NCBI GenBank assembly: GCA_019417865.1
Contig: DYCW01000324.1
Coordinates: 1 to 12,094, forward strand
Reading direction: 5' to 3'
Origin: Ruminococcus sp.
Lineage (GTDB): Bacteria; Bacillota; Clostridia; Oscillospirales; Ruminococcaceae
DNA: 12,094 nt
Within the stretch, counting starts at the first letter, position 1; each line of letters starts with the position of its first letter. The notes below the pieces were generated by a model. That model had not been told where the DNA came from. It saw only the letters and a list, made by a program, of their open reading frames with translations, and did no database searches. A program made the position numbers and the translations under genes. This document shows positions 1-7,085 of this stretch, one piece after another.

Positions 1-2
1 AT

Positions 3-242
3 CATGTACTGGTTGGACAGGTTGCCACCTGTGCTGTCGCACGAGGCAGCGGATATGCAAGAGATTTTCTACACTGGCTTGCCAACGAGCTGGAGCAACA
101 GGGAAAATATGCCGTTCTGTATGCACTGGATATTCGGGTCAGCTTTTATCGGGAAATCGGGTTTCAGGAAAAAGAAATCGAATGGGTGCTGGAACGTGCC
201 GATATTGAAAAGGAAGACGTAAGGAAAGGAGCTTTGCAGTAA
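3..242 (+). CDS. GNAT-family N-acetyltransferase, C-terminal part (5' end outside window)
   Basis: The reading frame is open from base 3 to a TAA at 240-242 and gives 79 residues with no start in the window, so this is the 3' end of a longer gene. Near the front is a run like the acetyl-CoA pyrophosphate loop of GNAT enzymes (Val-Ala-Arg-Gly-Ser-Gly-Tyr-Ala). A helix, a Gly-Lys turn and a Phe-Tyr-Arg-Glu-Ile-Gly-Phe segment follow, matching the usual FYxxxGF end of the fold. By family it would transfer an acetyl group from acetyl-CoA to an amine; the substrate cannot be told. The next gene starts 4 nt after the stop, so the two are probably co-transcribed. The open frame at 4-222 in another phase lacks any family pattern and is a shadow. 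Family call fairly sure, function unknown. Confidence 0.7.
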   Translation, partial: HVLVGQVATCAVARGSGYARDFLHWLANELEQQGKYAVLYALDIRVSFYREIGFQEKEIEWVLERADIEKEDVRKGALQ

Positions 243-246
243 GCAA

Positions 247-1536
247 ATGATCAAGCAAATTCAATCTTTTTTTGAAATTGATGACCGCCTTTGTGCCATC
301 GCAGAACAGGCAGAGCAACGCTGTCAGCCAATTTTGGATGCCATTGACCAGCGAGCTGCCTACAACGGTGCAAAGGTATTAGCAGCGTTTCAAAAGAACC
401 GTGTCAGTGAACCCTGTTTCTATGGCAGTACCGGTTATGGATATGGTGACCATGGCAGAGAGGTATTAGACCGTGTGGTTGCGGATGCATTCGGTGCAGA
501 GGATGCACTGGTGCGGCATAACTTTGTCTCTGGTACCCATGCCCTAACCGTTGCCCTGTTCGGTGTACTGCGAACCGGTGACCGGATGGTTTCCATTACT
601 GGCAGACCCTATGATACCCTCGAGGGTGTTATAGGACTGACCAGCAACAAGGGAGACGGTTCCTTGATGGACTACGGCGTTACTTATGAAGAAGTGCCGC
701 TGCTGCCAGATGGTACACCAGATTACGCTACCATTCCGGAAGCAGTAAAGGGAGCAAAGGTGGCCTATATTCAGCGTTCCAGAGGATATACCCTCCGTCC
801 GGCATTTACCATTGCCCAAATTGAAAAAATGGCACAACTTGCACGCAGCAGCAATCCAGATATCATTGTCATGGTGGATAACTGCTATGGAGAGTTTACA
901 GATTGTTCTGAACCAGTACAGCATGGAGCGGATTTGATGATTGGTTCCATGATTAAAAATGTCGGCGGCGGAATCGCCCGCACCGGCGGCTATATCGCCG
1001 GAAAAAAAGAACTGGTGGAACTGTGTTCCTACCGTCTGACTTGCGTCGGTATGGGGAAAGAAGTCGGCTGCACACTGGATATGAATCGAGAACTGTTTCT
1101 CGGTTTCTTTCATGCACCAGATGTTACCGCCAATGCACTGAAAACTGCTGTGTTTGCTGCTTCCCTCTTTGAACTGCTCGGTTTCACCTGCTATCCCCGC
1201 TATGACGAAGTACGTAATGATATTGTAGAAGCAATCTGTCTGGGCAACGAAGCTCGACTGACTGCTTTTTGTCAGGGCATTCAAGCCGGTTCTCCGGTGG
1301 ATGCATTTGTCATTCCAGAAGCATGGGATATGCCGGGTTATACCAGCAAAGTCATCATGGCTGCCGGTGCTTTTACATTGGGAGCCTCCATTGAACTTTC
1401 TGCGGATGCACCCATTCGGGAGCCGTTTGCCGTCTGGATGCAGGGCGGTATTACCGAAACAAGCGGAAAAATCGGTGTCCTGCTCGCAGCACAAAAAATG
1501 CTGCAAAATCAGTTACTTCCCACGCTGCAATGCTGA
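247..1536 (+). CDS. ynbB: PLP-dependent YnbB / methionine gamma-lyase family protein ('aluminium resistance protein' family)
   Basis: This 429-residue protein has the layout of a fold-type I PLP enzyme of the Met_gamma_lyase family, to which Bacillus subtilis YnbB belongs. The probable Schiff-base lysine is K237 in GSMIKNVGGG. The cofactor-binding aspartate is likely D211 in VMVDNCYGEF. A glycine/tyrosine-rich loop, STGYGYGD, lies at 61-68, and QRSRGY at 176-181. The family is annotated as a possible carbon-sulfur lyase, and an older label is aluminium resistance; neither reaction is firmly established, so the substrate should be left open. The length is normal for the family. The ATG at 247 follows an AAAGGAG at 225-231, with a rather long 15-nt gap, and lies 4 nt after the acetyltransferase stop. 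No terminator is evident after the gene. Confidence 0.9.
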   Translation: MIKQIQSFFEIDDRLCAIAEQAEQRCQPILDAIDQRAAYNGAKVLAAFQKNRVSEPCFYGSTGYGYGDHGREVLDRVVADAFGAEDALVRHNFVSGTHALTVALFGVLRTGDRMVSITGRPYDTLEGVIGLTSNKGDGSLMDYGVTYEEVPLLPDGTPDYATIPEAVKGAKVAYIQRSRGYTLRPAFTIAQIEKMAQLARSSNPDIIVMVDNCYGEFTDCSEPVQHGADLMIGSMIKNVGGGIARTGGYIAGKKELVELCSYRLTCVGMGKEVGCTLDMNRELFLGFFHAPDVTANALKTAVFAASLFELLGFTCYPRYDEVRNDIVEAICLGNEARLTAFCQGIQAGSPVDAFVIPEAWDMPGYTSKVIMAAGAFTLGASIELSADAPIREPFAVWMQGGITETSGKIGVLLAAQKMLQNQLLPTLQC

Positions 1537-1616
1537 CAAAAGGGTAAAAAAAGAATGGCACACGTGACAAAACGACTACAATTTCAAGAAATATGATTTC
1601 AATTTTGATTTTTTAG

Positions 1617-1645
1617 TTGACATCGCAAAAAAGGAATGCTACAAT
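1617..1645 (+). promoter_or_regulatory. Vegetative (sigma-A type) promoter of the kinase-like gene
   Basis: A perfect -35 box TTGACA (1617-1622) and a -10 box TACAAT (1640-1645) are separated by 17 nt. A TGC directly before the -10 makes it an extended -10. Transcription should start near 1652, leaving a leader of about 30 nt before the start codon at 1685. The rest of the 148-nt gap between genes holds no other feature that I can see. Confidence 0.85.
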
Positions 1646-1671
1646 AAATCTGTAACGATTTGATACGCCTT

Positions 1672-1678
1672 AGGAGGT
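1672..1678 (+). promoter_or_regulatory. Ribosome binding site that fixes the TTG start at 1685
   Basis: AGGAGGT, 6 nt before TTG at 1685-1687, is close to a perfect Shine-Dalgarno sequence. There is no in-frame ATG before the zinc-ribbon cysteines, so the TTG must be the start. Confidence 0.85.
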
Positions 1679-1684
1679 GCAGCG

Positions 1685-3685
1685 TTGAGCGAAGAAAAAT
1701 TATGTTATGGTTGTATGCAGCACACGGTTTTTACGAACGGTATCTGCTCAAACTGCGGATACTATGAAAATACCAAAACAGATCCGCTGTTTCTAAAGCC
1801 GGGGACGCAACTGCACAGCCGTTATCTGGTCGGGTCTGCTGTCTCCATGAATGGAGAGGGCATTACCTACCTTGCCTATGATTACCCAAATGCCTGCCGT
1901 GTTTTACTACGCGAATATATGCCGCATGGCTTTTGCAGCCGTGTCACAGATTCTGCTGTCATTCGTGTACAGCAAAATTGTCTGCCACAATATAAAGTGC
2001 TGATGGAGGAATTTACCGAATTACACAAGTCCATTGCACAGCTGCGGGGACAAATCCATGTAAACCCTGTCACCGATTTATTTACAGAAAATAACACAAC
2101 TTATGTGGTAATGGAATTTATAGAGGGCATCAGCTTTGTGGATTACCTGAAAGACAATGCCGGTGAACTCACTTGGGCACAGTTCTCCCGTATGCTGCCG
2201 CCGTTTCTGACTTCTTTGAGCCTGCTGCACAATGTTGGTGTTGTGCACCGTGCCATCAGTCCGGAAATCATTTTTATCACAGACAAAAATGAATTGTACC
2301 TGACGGATTTCTCCATTTCTGCTGTCCGCACTGCCAATACCGAGCTGGAATGTGAAATTTACAGCGGTTATGCCGCTCCAGAACAGTATTCTGCCAGCAA
2401 TCGACAAGGTACCTGGACAGATGTCTATGCTGTTTGTGCAGTATTGTATCGTGTCCTGACTGGTACGATGCCGACCAGTGCCATCAGCCGAATGGAAAAT
2501 GACAATCTGACTGCCCCCACGCTGCTGAACCCCAATACCCCCCGCCATATATCCAATGTCATTATGCATGGTCTGAGTCTGGTCAGCAACGACCGCATTC
2601 AAACCATTACGGAGCTGGTCACGCAGTTGTTCGATGAACATGCAGCAGAATCTCTCCAGCAAAATGCAACGGCTGCTTATCATAATCCGCAGACACCGCC
2701 GATTTATACTACTGAACGTTATGACAATCCCATGGCAAACGGCAATGCGGGTTATACAACAAACTATCCCATACAGGGTGAAAATTATCAGCAGCAAAAC
2801 AACTATTCCAATTCCTATCAGGAACCGCAGCAGGAATACACCGATGACTATGCTTATGACGATTATCAAACGGCGGATTATGGAAAACAAAGCTATCAAA
2901 AGGAAGATGCTGTTTCCACAGAGCCGGAGAGTGTGGCAGATCGGATGCGGCTGCCTTTAATCATCGGTGTTCTGCTGTTGACCATTCTGTTGGTTGCAGT
3001 GGTGTTATTTGTGCGTGGGAAATTAAATACCAGTGATAATAACAACAATGCTTCTATGGTGACAACAATTGCAACAGAAGAAGTATCACAAGAAAATACC
3101 AGTCCCAATTCCGCCAACAGCGTCATGCCTATGCTTATCGGAAAAAATTATGAAAATCAGGCAAAGCAATATGAGGACTGGATTCGTTTTCAAGTGGAAG
3201 AAGTCTATAATGACCAGTATGAAGCTGGTATTATTATTTGGCAGGAATATGAAGAAGGCACGTATTTTGACGCCAGTGAACCCGTTAAGATTCAAGTTAG
3301 CAAAGGTTCCGCAAATATTGACCTGCCTTCCTGGGAGGGCAAGTCCCTGAATACGTACCTAGAAGAACTGAAAGTACTCGGTGTCCGCTATGTCACACAA
3401 GATGAAGAAAATCAGAGCGTGGCAAATGGATATGTGACAAGAATCAGTCTGCCAGCAGGTGAAAAATATAATCTGGAAACTGCCGAAGAAATTACGGTAT
3501 ATTATGCAAATAATCCAGTTATCACGGAACCACCGACGGAACCACCAACAGAAGCACCATCTGAACCGCCAACAGAAGCTCCCACCGAACCGCCTGAAAC
3601 GGAGGCTCCGACTGAGCCCATCACAGAAACCCCAATAGACCCCGCAGATTTTCATTTTGGAAATGGAATTGGCTTTCTCTATTAA
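1685..3685 (+). CDS. Membrane-anchored zinc-ribbon / protein-kinase-like / PASTA protein, probable pseudokinase
   Basis: The protein has 666 residues. A zinc ribbon comes first (C7, C10, C21, C24), then a Ser/Thr-kinase-like domain (about 45-315), a Tyr/Gln/Asn-rich linker (about 325-410), one membrane helix (about 422-444), two PASTA-like repeats (about 478-610) and a Thr/Glu/Pro tail (614-650). Kinase landmarks are present (APE at 231-233, the helix-F Asp D246, Asp of DFG at D208), but the catalytic ones are altered. The VAIK lysine is R76, the HRD aspartate is A190, the catalytic-loop asparagine is I195, and DFG reads DFS. Phosphotransfer is therefore unlikely. By analogy with PASTA kinases, which bind cell-wall fragments, the outer part may sense peptidoglycan and the inner part may bind partners; this is inference. 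The gene has its own promoter and appears to be a single transcription unit. No PP2C phosphatase gene is next to it, unlike the usual prkC locus. Confidence 0.88.
   Translation: MSEEKLCYGCMQHTVFTNGICSNCGYYENTKTDPLFLKPGTQLHSRYLVGSAVSMNGEGITYLAYDYPNACRVLLREYMPHGFCSRVTDSAVIRVQQNCLPQYKVLMEEFTELHKSIAQLRGQIHVNPVTDLFTENNTTYVVMEFIEGISFVDYLKDNAGELTWAQFSRMLPPFLTSLSLLHNVGVVHRAISPEIIFITDKNELYLTDFSISAVRTANTELECEIYSGYAAPEQYSASNRQGTWTDVYAVCAVLYRVLTGTMPTSAISRMENDNLTAPTLLNPNTPRHISNVIMHGLSLVSNDRIQTITELVTQLFDEHAAESLQQNATAAYHNPQTPPIYTTERYDNPMANGNAGYTTNYPIQGENYQQQNNYSNSYQEPQQEYTDDYAYDDYQTADYGKQSYQKEDAVSTEPESVADRMRLPLIIGVLLLTILLVAVVLFVRGKLNTSDNNNNASMVTTIATEEVSQENTSPNSANSVMPMLIGKNYENQAKQYEDWIRFQVEEVYNDQYEAGIIIWQEYEEGTYFDASEPVKIQVSKGSANIDLPSWEGKSLNTYLEELKVLGVRYVTQDEENQSVANGYVTRISLPAGEKYNLETAEEITVYYANNPVITEPPTEPPTEAPSEPPTEAPTEPPETEAPTEPITETPIDPADFHFGNGIGFLY
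2678..2896 (+). other. Segment coding a Tyr/Gln/Asn-rich low-complexity linker
   Basis: Residues 332-404 of the kinase-like protein contain 14 tyrosines in 73 residues, with many Gln, Asn, Asp and Pro. The segment lies on the cytoplasmic side between the kinase-like domain and the membrane helix. No fold is recognisable. Confidence 0.8.
3524..3634 (+). repeat. Degenerate codon repeat coding a Thr-Glu-Pro-rich tail
   Basis: Residues 614-650 are repeats of the types TEPP, TEAP and SEPP, coded by imperfect 12-nt units of the GAACCACCAACA type. Such tails usually span or lie along the cell wall. The protein ends 16 residues later with a short segment rich in aromatic residues and glycine. Confidence 0.8.
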
Positions 3686-3740
3686 TTTTTATAAGGAATC
3701 CATCCTGTTTCCTTCTCTTATAACATTTGCAAAAAAGAAC

Positions 3741-3769
3741 TTGACAAACCATGTTTCTCATGCTATACT
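3741..3769 (+). promoter_or_regulatory. Vegetative promoter of the riboflavin operon
   Basis: TTGACA (3741-3746) and TATACT (3764-3769) are 17 nt apart, again with an extended TGC before the -10. The predicted start is near 3776, a few bases before the FMN aptamer, which is the position expected for a riboswitch-controlled unit. Confidence 0.87.
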
Positions 3770-3782
3770 GTTATCAGTAACT

Positions 3783-3903
3783 CATCAAGCTTCAGGGTAC
3801 TGTGTAATTCAGAATCGGTGGTAATAGTCCATGAGCTGCGAAAGCAGTTGATTCGGTGTAAGTCCGAAACCGACGGTATAGTCCGGATGAAAGAAGAACG
3901 ATG
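3783..3903 (+). promoter_or_regulatory. FMN riboswitch aptamer (RFN element)
   Basis: The sequence follows the RFN consensus closely. The closing stem P1 pairs CATC 3783-3786 with GATG 3900-3903, and CTTC 3790-3793 with GAAG 3893-3896. The conserved GGTGGTAATAGTCCATGAGC block is at 3817-3836. A CTGC-GAAA-GCAG hairpin and a TTCGG/CCGAA hairpin follow. The second conserved block (CGACGGTATAGTCCGGATGA) is at 3871-3890. Known members of this class bind FMN and switch off riboflavin synthesis genes. Here it precedes ribD and a hairpin terminator, so control by premature termination when FMN is plentiful is the natural reading. Confidence 0.95.
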
Positions 3904-3994
3904 CGTTTGTAACATAGGAGAAACAGTTCTATTCGGATTGCTGTCGGCAAGCCGATAATCATGTGATGTACCATTACAAAATCAGCACCATTCC

Positions 3995-4030
3995 CGCCCT
4001 GTTGCATGTATTTGCAGCAGGGCGTTTTTT
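3995..4030 (+). terminator. Riboswitch-controlled intrinsic terminator (attenuator) before ribD
   Basis: The arms 3995-4006 and 4013-4024 form a 12-bp GC-rich stem with one G-U pair and a 6-nt loop. Six T follow at 4025-4030. It lies between the FMN aptamer and the ribD ribosome binding site, as expected for a transcriptional attenuator. Confidence 0.92.
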
Positions 4031-4053
4031 GTATCCTGAACATTCTTTTTATC

Positions 4054-4060
4054 AGGAGGG
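4054..4060 (+). promoter_or_regulatory. Ribosome binding site that fixes the TTG start of ribD
   Basis: AGGAGGG lies 7 nt before TTG at 4068-4070. The longer in-frame opening back to 3963 would translate the terminator hairpin and is not a real extension. Confidence 0.85.
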
Positions 4061-4067
4061 ATGTTCC

Positions 4068-5156
4068 TTGACAGAACATACGTTTTACATGCGGCGTGCT
4101 GTGGCACTTGCCAAGCAAGGATGCGGCTTGACCAATCCCAATCCCATGGTTGGAGCGGCGATTGTCAAAAACGGTCACATCATCGGCGAGGGCTGGCACA
4201 CCAAATACGGTGCACTTCATGCAGAACGACATGCTCTTTCCCGATGTACGGAATCGCCGGAAGGGGCAGCGATGTATGTGACATTGGAACCTTGCTGCCA
4301 TCACGGGAAACAGCCGCCCTGTACAGAAGCGGTGATACAAAGCGGCATTCGTACGGTCTATATCGGTTCTCGTGACCCCAATCCGCTGGTTGCCGGAAAA
4401 GGCGTGCAACTGCTACAAAAGGCTGGCATTCTCGTTCATACAGACTTTTTAAAAGCGGAATGCGATGCAATAAACCCGTTTTTCTTCCACTATATCACTA
4501 CTCGACGCCCATACTGCATTTTAAAATACGCCATGACCATGGATGGTGCAATTGCCTGTAGAAATGGTGCTTCCAAATGGGTAACCGGCGAGCGGGCACG
4601 GGCAGATGTCCAACAGACCAGAAAAGAAGTGGCTGCGATTTTAGTCGGAATCGGAACCGTTCTGGCAGATGACCCGATGTTGACTTGCAGAATTGCACCG
4701 GAATGTAATCCGGTACGTATTGTCTGTGATTCCCATTTGCGGATTCCGTTGGAAAGCAAATTGGTACAAACCGCAAAAAGCGTTCCTCTTGTTGTCATGA
4801 CCTGCGAGACAGATGCGGAGCGAACCGCTGCTTTGCAGCAATGCGGCGTAACGGTTTGTGTTTTGCCGCCAGACAAAACCGGAAAACCAGCCTTTTCGGC
4901 AATCCTGCAAAAAATCGGAGAAATGGGACTAGACAGCGTATTGATAGAAGGCGGTGCTGCCATTCATGCTGCTGCTCTGCAAACGGGTATGGTACAGCAG
5001 GTGCAGGTCTATCTTGCTCCCAAACTCTTCGGCGGTGACGGACTTTCCCCAGTTGGAACGCTCGGTATCACTGATCCGATGCAGGCGATTTCCTTCTCTG
5101 CTCCAACCGTCACACCATTGGGGCAGGATTTACGGCTGGATTATTTTGCAAGATAA
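4068..5156 (+). CDS. ribD: Bifunctional riboflavin biosynthesis protein RibD (deaminase/reductase)
   Basis: RibD deaminates 2,5-diamino-6-ribosylamino-4(3H)-pyrimidinone 5'-phosphate and then reduces the ribose side chain with NADPH, in the cytoplasm. The protein has 362 residues, the normal length. The N-terminal deaminase holds the zinc site, with H51 and E53 of HAERHA and C76 and C85 of the EPCCHHGKQPPC motif. The C-terminal reductase (from about 145) shows KYAMTMDGAIA, SKWVTGERAR, a GTVLADDP stretch and IEGG near the end. The TTG at 4068 was chosen for its strong ribosome binding site and because family members begin with a similar Met-Thr-Asp/Glu-x-x-Tyr-Met-Arg-Arg start. It is the first gene of the operon, under FMN riboswitch control, and ends 12 nt before ribE. 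Confidence 0.96.
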   Translation: MTEHTFYMRRAVALAKQGCGLTNPNPMVGAAIVKNGHIIGEGWHTKYGALHAERHALSRCTESPEGAAMYVTLEPCCHHGKQPPCTEAVIQSGIRTVYIGSRDPNPLVAGKGVQLLQKAGILVHTDFLKAECDAINPFFFHYITTRRPYCILKYAMTMDGAIACRNGASKWVTGERARADVQQTRKEVAAILVGIGTVLADDPMLTCRIAPECNPVRIVCDSHLRIPLESKLVQTAKSVPLVVMTCETDAERTAALQQCGVTVCVLPPDKTGKPAFSAILQKIGEMGLDSVLIEGGAAIHAAALQTGMVQQVQVYLAPKLFGGDGLSPVGTLGITDPMQAISFSAPTVTPLGQDLRLDYFAR

Positions 5157-5161
5157 GGGGG
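5155..5161 (+). promoter_or_regulatory. Ribosome binding site that selects TTG 5169 as the ribE start
   Basis: AAGGGGG ends 7 nt before TTG 5169 but only 1 nt before the alternative TTG at 5163. Spacing therefore favours 5169, which also gives the conserved Met-Phe-Thr-Gly-Ile-Ile-Glu-Glu start. Confidence 0.8.
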
Positions 5162-5168
5162 ATTGTTT

Positions 5169-5801
5169 TTGTTTACAGGAATCATAGAAGAAATGGGAAC
5201 GGTTCGACGGCTGGAACGCACCACGCAAAGTTGTCAGCTGACCATTGCCGCAACAATTGTCTTACAGGATACCAAAATCGGGGACAGCATTGCCGTCAAC
5301 GGCGTTTGCCTGACCGTAACCGATTTACAGACGAATGCCTTTACGGCAGATGTCATGCCCGAAACCCTGCGACGCAGCAGCCTTGGTGTGCTGCACAGCG
5401 GCAGTCTGGTGAATCTGGAACGGGCAATGGCTGCGAATGGTCGTTTCGGCGGACATATCGTCAGTGGACACATTGATGGAACCGGTAAGATTGCCAGTAA
5501 AGTGCCAGAGGGCAATGCACAGATTGTCACCATTTCGGCTGCCCCTTCCCTGCTCCGCTATATTGTAGAAAAAGGTTCCATCGCTATTGATGGCATCAGT
5601 CTGACCGTTGTCAAAGTGACAAACAGCAGTTTTTCTGTTAGTCTGATTCCACATACGGGAGACTGCACAACGCTGCTTTCCAAGCGTGCCGGTGAACTGG
5701 TCAATCTAGAAACCGATGTCATTGGAAAGTATGTCGAGAAACTCATACAGTCGGCTCAGCCGACACTGACTACATCCATGCTGAAACAATATGGATACTA
5801 A
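5169..5801 (+). CDS. ribE: Riboflavin synthase, alpha chain
   Basis: Riboflavin synthase converts two 6,7-dimethyl-8-ribityllumazine molecules into riboflavin and 5-amino-6-ribitylaminouracil. The protein has 210 residues and begins MFTGIIEE, the family signature. Two similar lumazine-binding beta-barrel halves are visible. The first has VNGVCLTV and MPETLRR. The second has IDGISLTV and the matching IPHT segment. GGHIVSGHIDGTG lies at the start of the second barrel. A third, C-terminal trimerisation helix follows. The start is TTG at 5169 rather than TTG 5163, from ribosome-binding-site spacing and family alignment. The stop lies 25 nt before the ribBA start. Confidence 0.95.
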   Translation: MFTGIIEEMGTVRRLERTTQSCQLTIAATIVLQDTKIGDSIAVNGVCLTVTDLQTNAFTADVMPETLRRSSLGVLHSGSLVNLERAMAANGRFGGHIVSGHIDGTGKIASKVPEGNAQIVTISAAPSLLRYIVEKGSIAIDGISLTVVKVTNSSFSVSLIPHTGDCTTLLSKRAGELVNLETDVIGKYVEKLIQSAQPTLTTSMLKQYGY

Positions 5802-5826
5802 CCATCCGTCAAGAAAGGTGAACAAC

Positions 5827-7065
5827 ATGAAATGGAACACAGTAGAAGAGGCACTAGAAGCCCTGCGTGCCGGAAAATGTATTCTGGTCACAGATGACCC
5901 CGATCGGGAAAATGAGGGGGATTTGATTTGTGCCGGACAGTTTGCAACAACAGAGAATGTCAATCTTATGGCCTCTTGTGCCAAAGGCTTGATTTGTATG
6001 CCAATGAGCCGGGAACATGTGGAACGGCTCGGTTTGTCCCAGATGGTACGTCATAACACAGATAATCACGAAACCGCATTCACGGTTTCCATTGACCATG
6101 TGGATACCACCACAGGCATTTCTGCCGTAGAACGTGGCTTGACAGCACGTATGGCAGCAGATCCGGAATCGCATCCATCTGACTTCCGCCGCCCGGGACA
6201 TATGTTTCCGCTGACTGCAAAAGCGGGTGGCGTTCTGGAACGAAACGGACATACCGAAGCAACCGTTGACCTGCTGCGGCTTGCCGGTTTACAACAGGTG
6301 GGACTTTGCTGCGAAATCATGGCGGAAGATGGTACCATGATGCGGGGAGAACAACTGTCTGCATTTGCAGAAGAACATGATCTTGTTTTCATTACGATTC
6401 GTGCCTTGCAGCGTTATCGTCGACAACACGATCTATTTGTGCAAGAAATTGCTGCTGCACATCTGCCGACGGCATATGGTGATTTTCAAATGCACGGTTT
6501 CCGCAACACCATCAACGGAGAGGAACATGTGGCACTGGTTATGGGCAATGTCGCTGACGGCAATCCGGTTTTGTGCAGAGTGCATTCCGAATGCCTGACG
6601 GGAGATGTGTTTGGTTCTTACCGCTGCGACTGCGGCGAACAGCTACAGGAGGCAATGCGGTGCATTCAAAAAGAAGGCAGAGGGATTCTGGTGTACCTGC
6701 GACAGGAAGGCAGGGGCATCGGTCTGCTGAATAAAATCAAAGCCTACAAGTTACAGGAAGAAGGGCTAGATACTGTAGAAGCCAATGTACAGCTCGGTTT
6801 TGCACCAGACTTACGGGACTACAGCGTGGGGGCACAAATTCTCAAACAGCTTGGAGCAACCAAACTGAAACTAATGACCAACAATCCAGAAAAGCTCACT
6901 GACCTTTCCGAATACGGCATTACCATTACGGAGCGTGTACCGTTGGACATTCCGGAAAAACCGGAAAATGTCCGATACTTGCAGACAAAACAGTTTAAAA
7001 TGGGGCATTATCTGCACTTCCGGACATGCGGAAACAGCATGAAGCTACCGAATGCAGAAAAATAA
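5827..7065 (+). CDS. ribBA: Bifunctional 3,4-dihydroxy-2-butanone 4-phosphate synthase / GTP cyclohydrolase II
   Basis: This fusion makes both starting compounds of the pathway: a four-carbon unit from ribulose-5-phosphate, and the pyrimidine precursor from GTP. The protein has 412 residues. The N-terminal DHBP synthase domain (about 1-200) carries the metal-binding DRENEGD loop (27-32 region) and the TTTGISA segment at 94-100. H125 and H142 lie in RPGHMFPL and NGHTEA. The C-terminal cyclohydrolase II domain has a zinc site formed by C256, C267 and C269, then LRQEGRGIGL (291-300) and MTNNPEKL near 350. ATG 5827 has AAAGGTG 6 nt upstream. The in-frame ATG at 5791 overlaps ribE and has no ribosome binding site. 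All expected active-site motifs are present in both halves. Confidence 0.96.
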   Translation: MKWNTVEEALEALRAGKCILVTDDPDRENEGDLICAGQFATTENVNLMASCAKGLICMPMSREHVERLGLSQMVRHNTDNHETAFTVSIDHVDTTTGISAVERGLTARMAADPESHPSDFRRPGHMFPLTAKAGGVLERNGHTEATVDLLRLAGLQQVGLCCEIMAEDGTMMRGEQLSAFAEEHDLVFITIRALQRYRRQHDLFVQEIAAAHLPTAYGDFQMHGFRNTINGEEHVALVMGNVADGNPVLCRVHSECLTGDVFGSYRCDCGEQLQEAMRCIQKEGRGILVYLRQEGRGIGLLNKIKAYKLQEEGLDTVEANVQLGFAPDLRDYSVGAQILKQLGATKLKLMTNNPEKLTDLSEYGITITERVPLDIPEKPENVRYLQTKQFKMGHYLHFRTCGNSMKLPNAEK

Positions 7066-7085
7066 ATGGAAAAGGAATGAAAAAT

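Noticed and set aside
544..1506. A 320-codon open frame on the minus strand inside the YnbB-like gene
   Set aside because: It lies wholly antisense to a gene with clear PLP-enzyme motifs. Its translation is rich in Cys, His and Gln with no family pattern, and no ribosome binding site was noted.
2078..2899. A 273-codon open frame on the minus strand inside the kinase-like gene
   Set aside because: Antisense to the kinase domain and the Tyr/Gln/Asn-rich linker. Its Ile-rich hydrophobic stretch is simply the complement of those codons.
3690..3722. Inverted repeat (TATAAG/CTTATA with inner AAGGAA/TTCCTT) after the kinase-like gene, as a terminator
   Set aside because: The two pairings compete, the stems are short and AT-rich, and no T-run follows. 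At best a weak 3' structure.
3963..4067. Upstream in-frame extension of ribD beginning at ATG 3963
   Set aside because: It would translate the intrinsic terminator, has no ribosome binding site, and adds residues absent from the family. TTG 4068 has an ideal site.
3792..4409. Minus-strand open frame of 205 codons across the FMN riboswitch and the start of ribD
   Set aside because: It runs antisense through conserved RNA structure and the RibD zinc site. No promoter or recognisable protein pattern.
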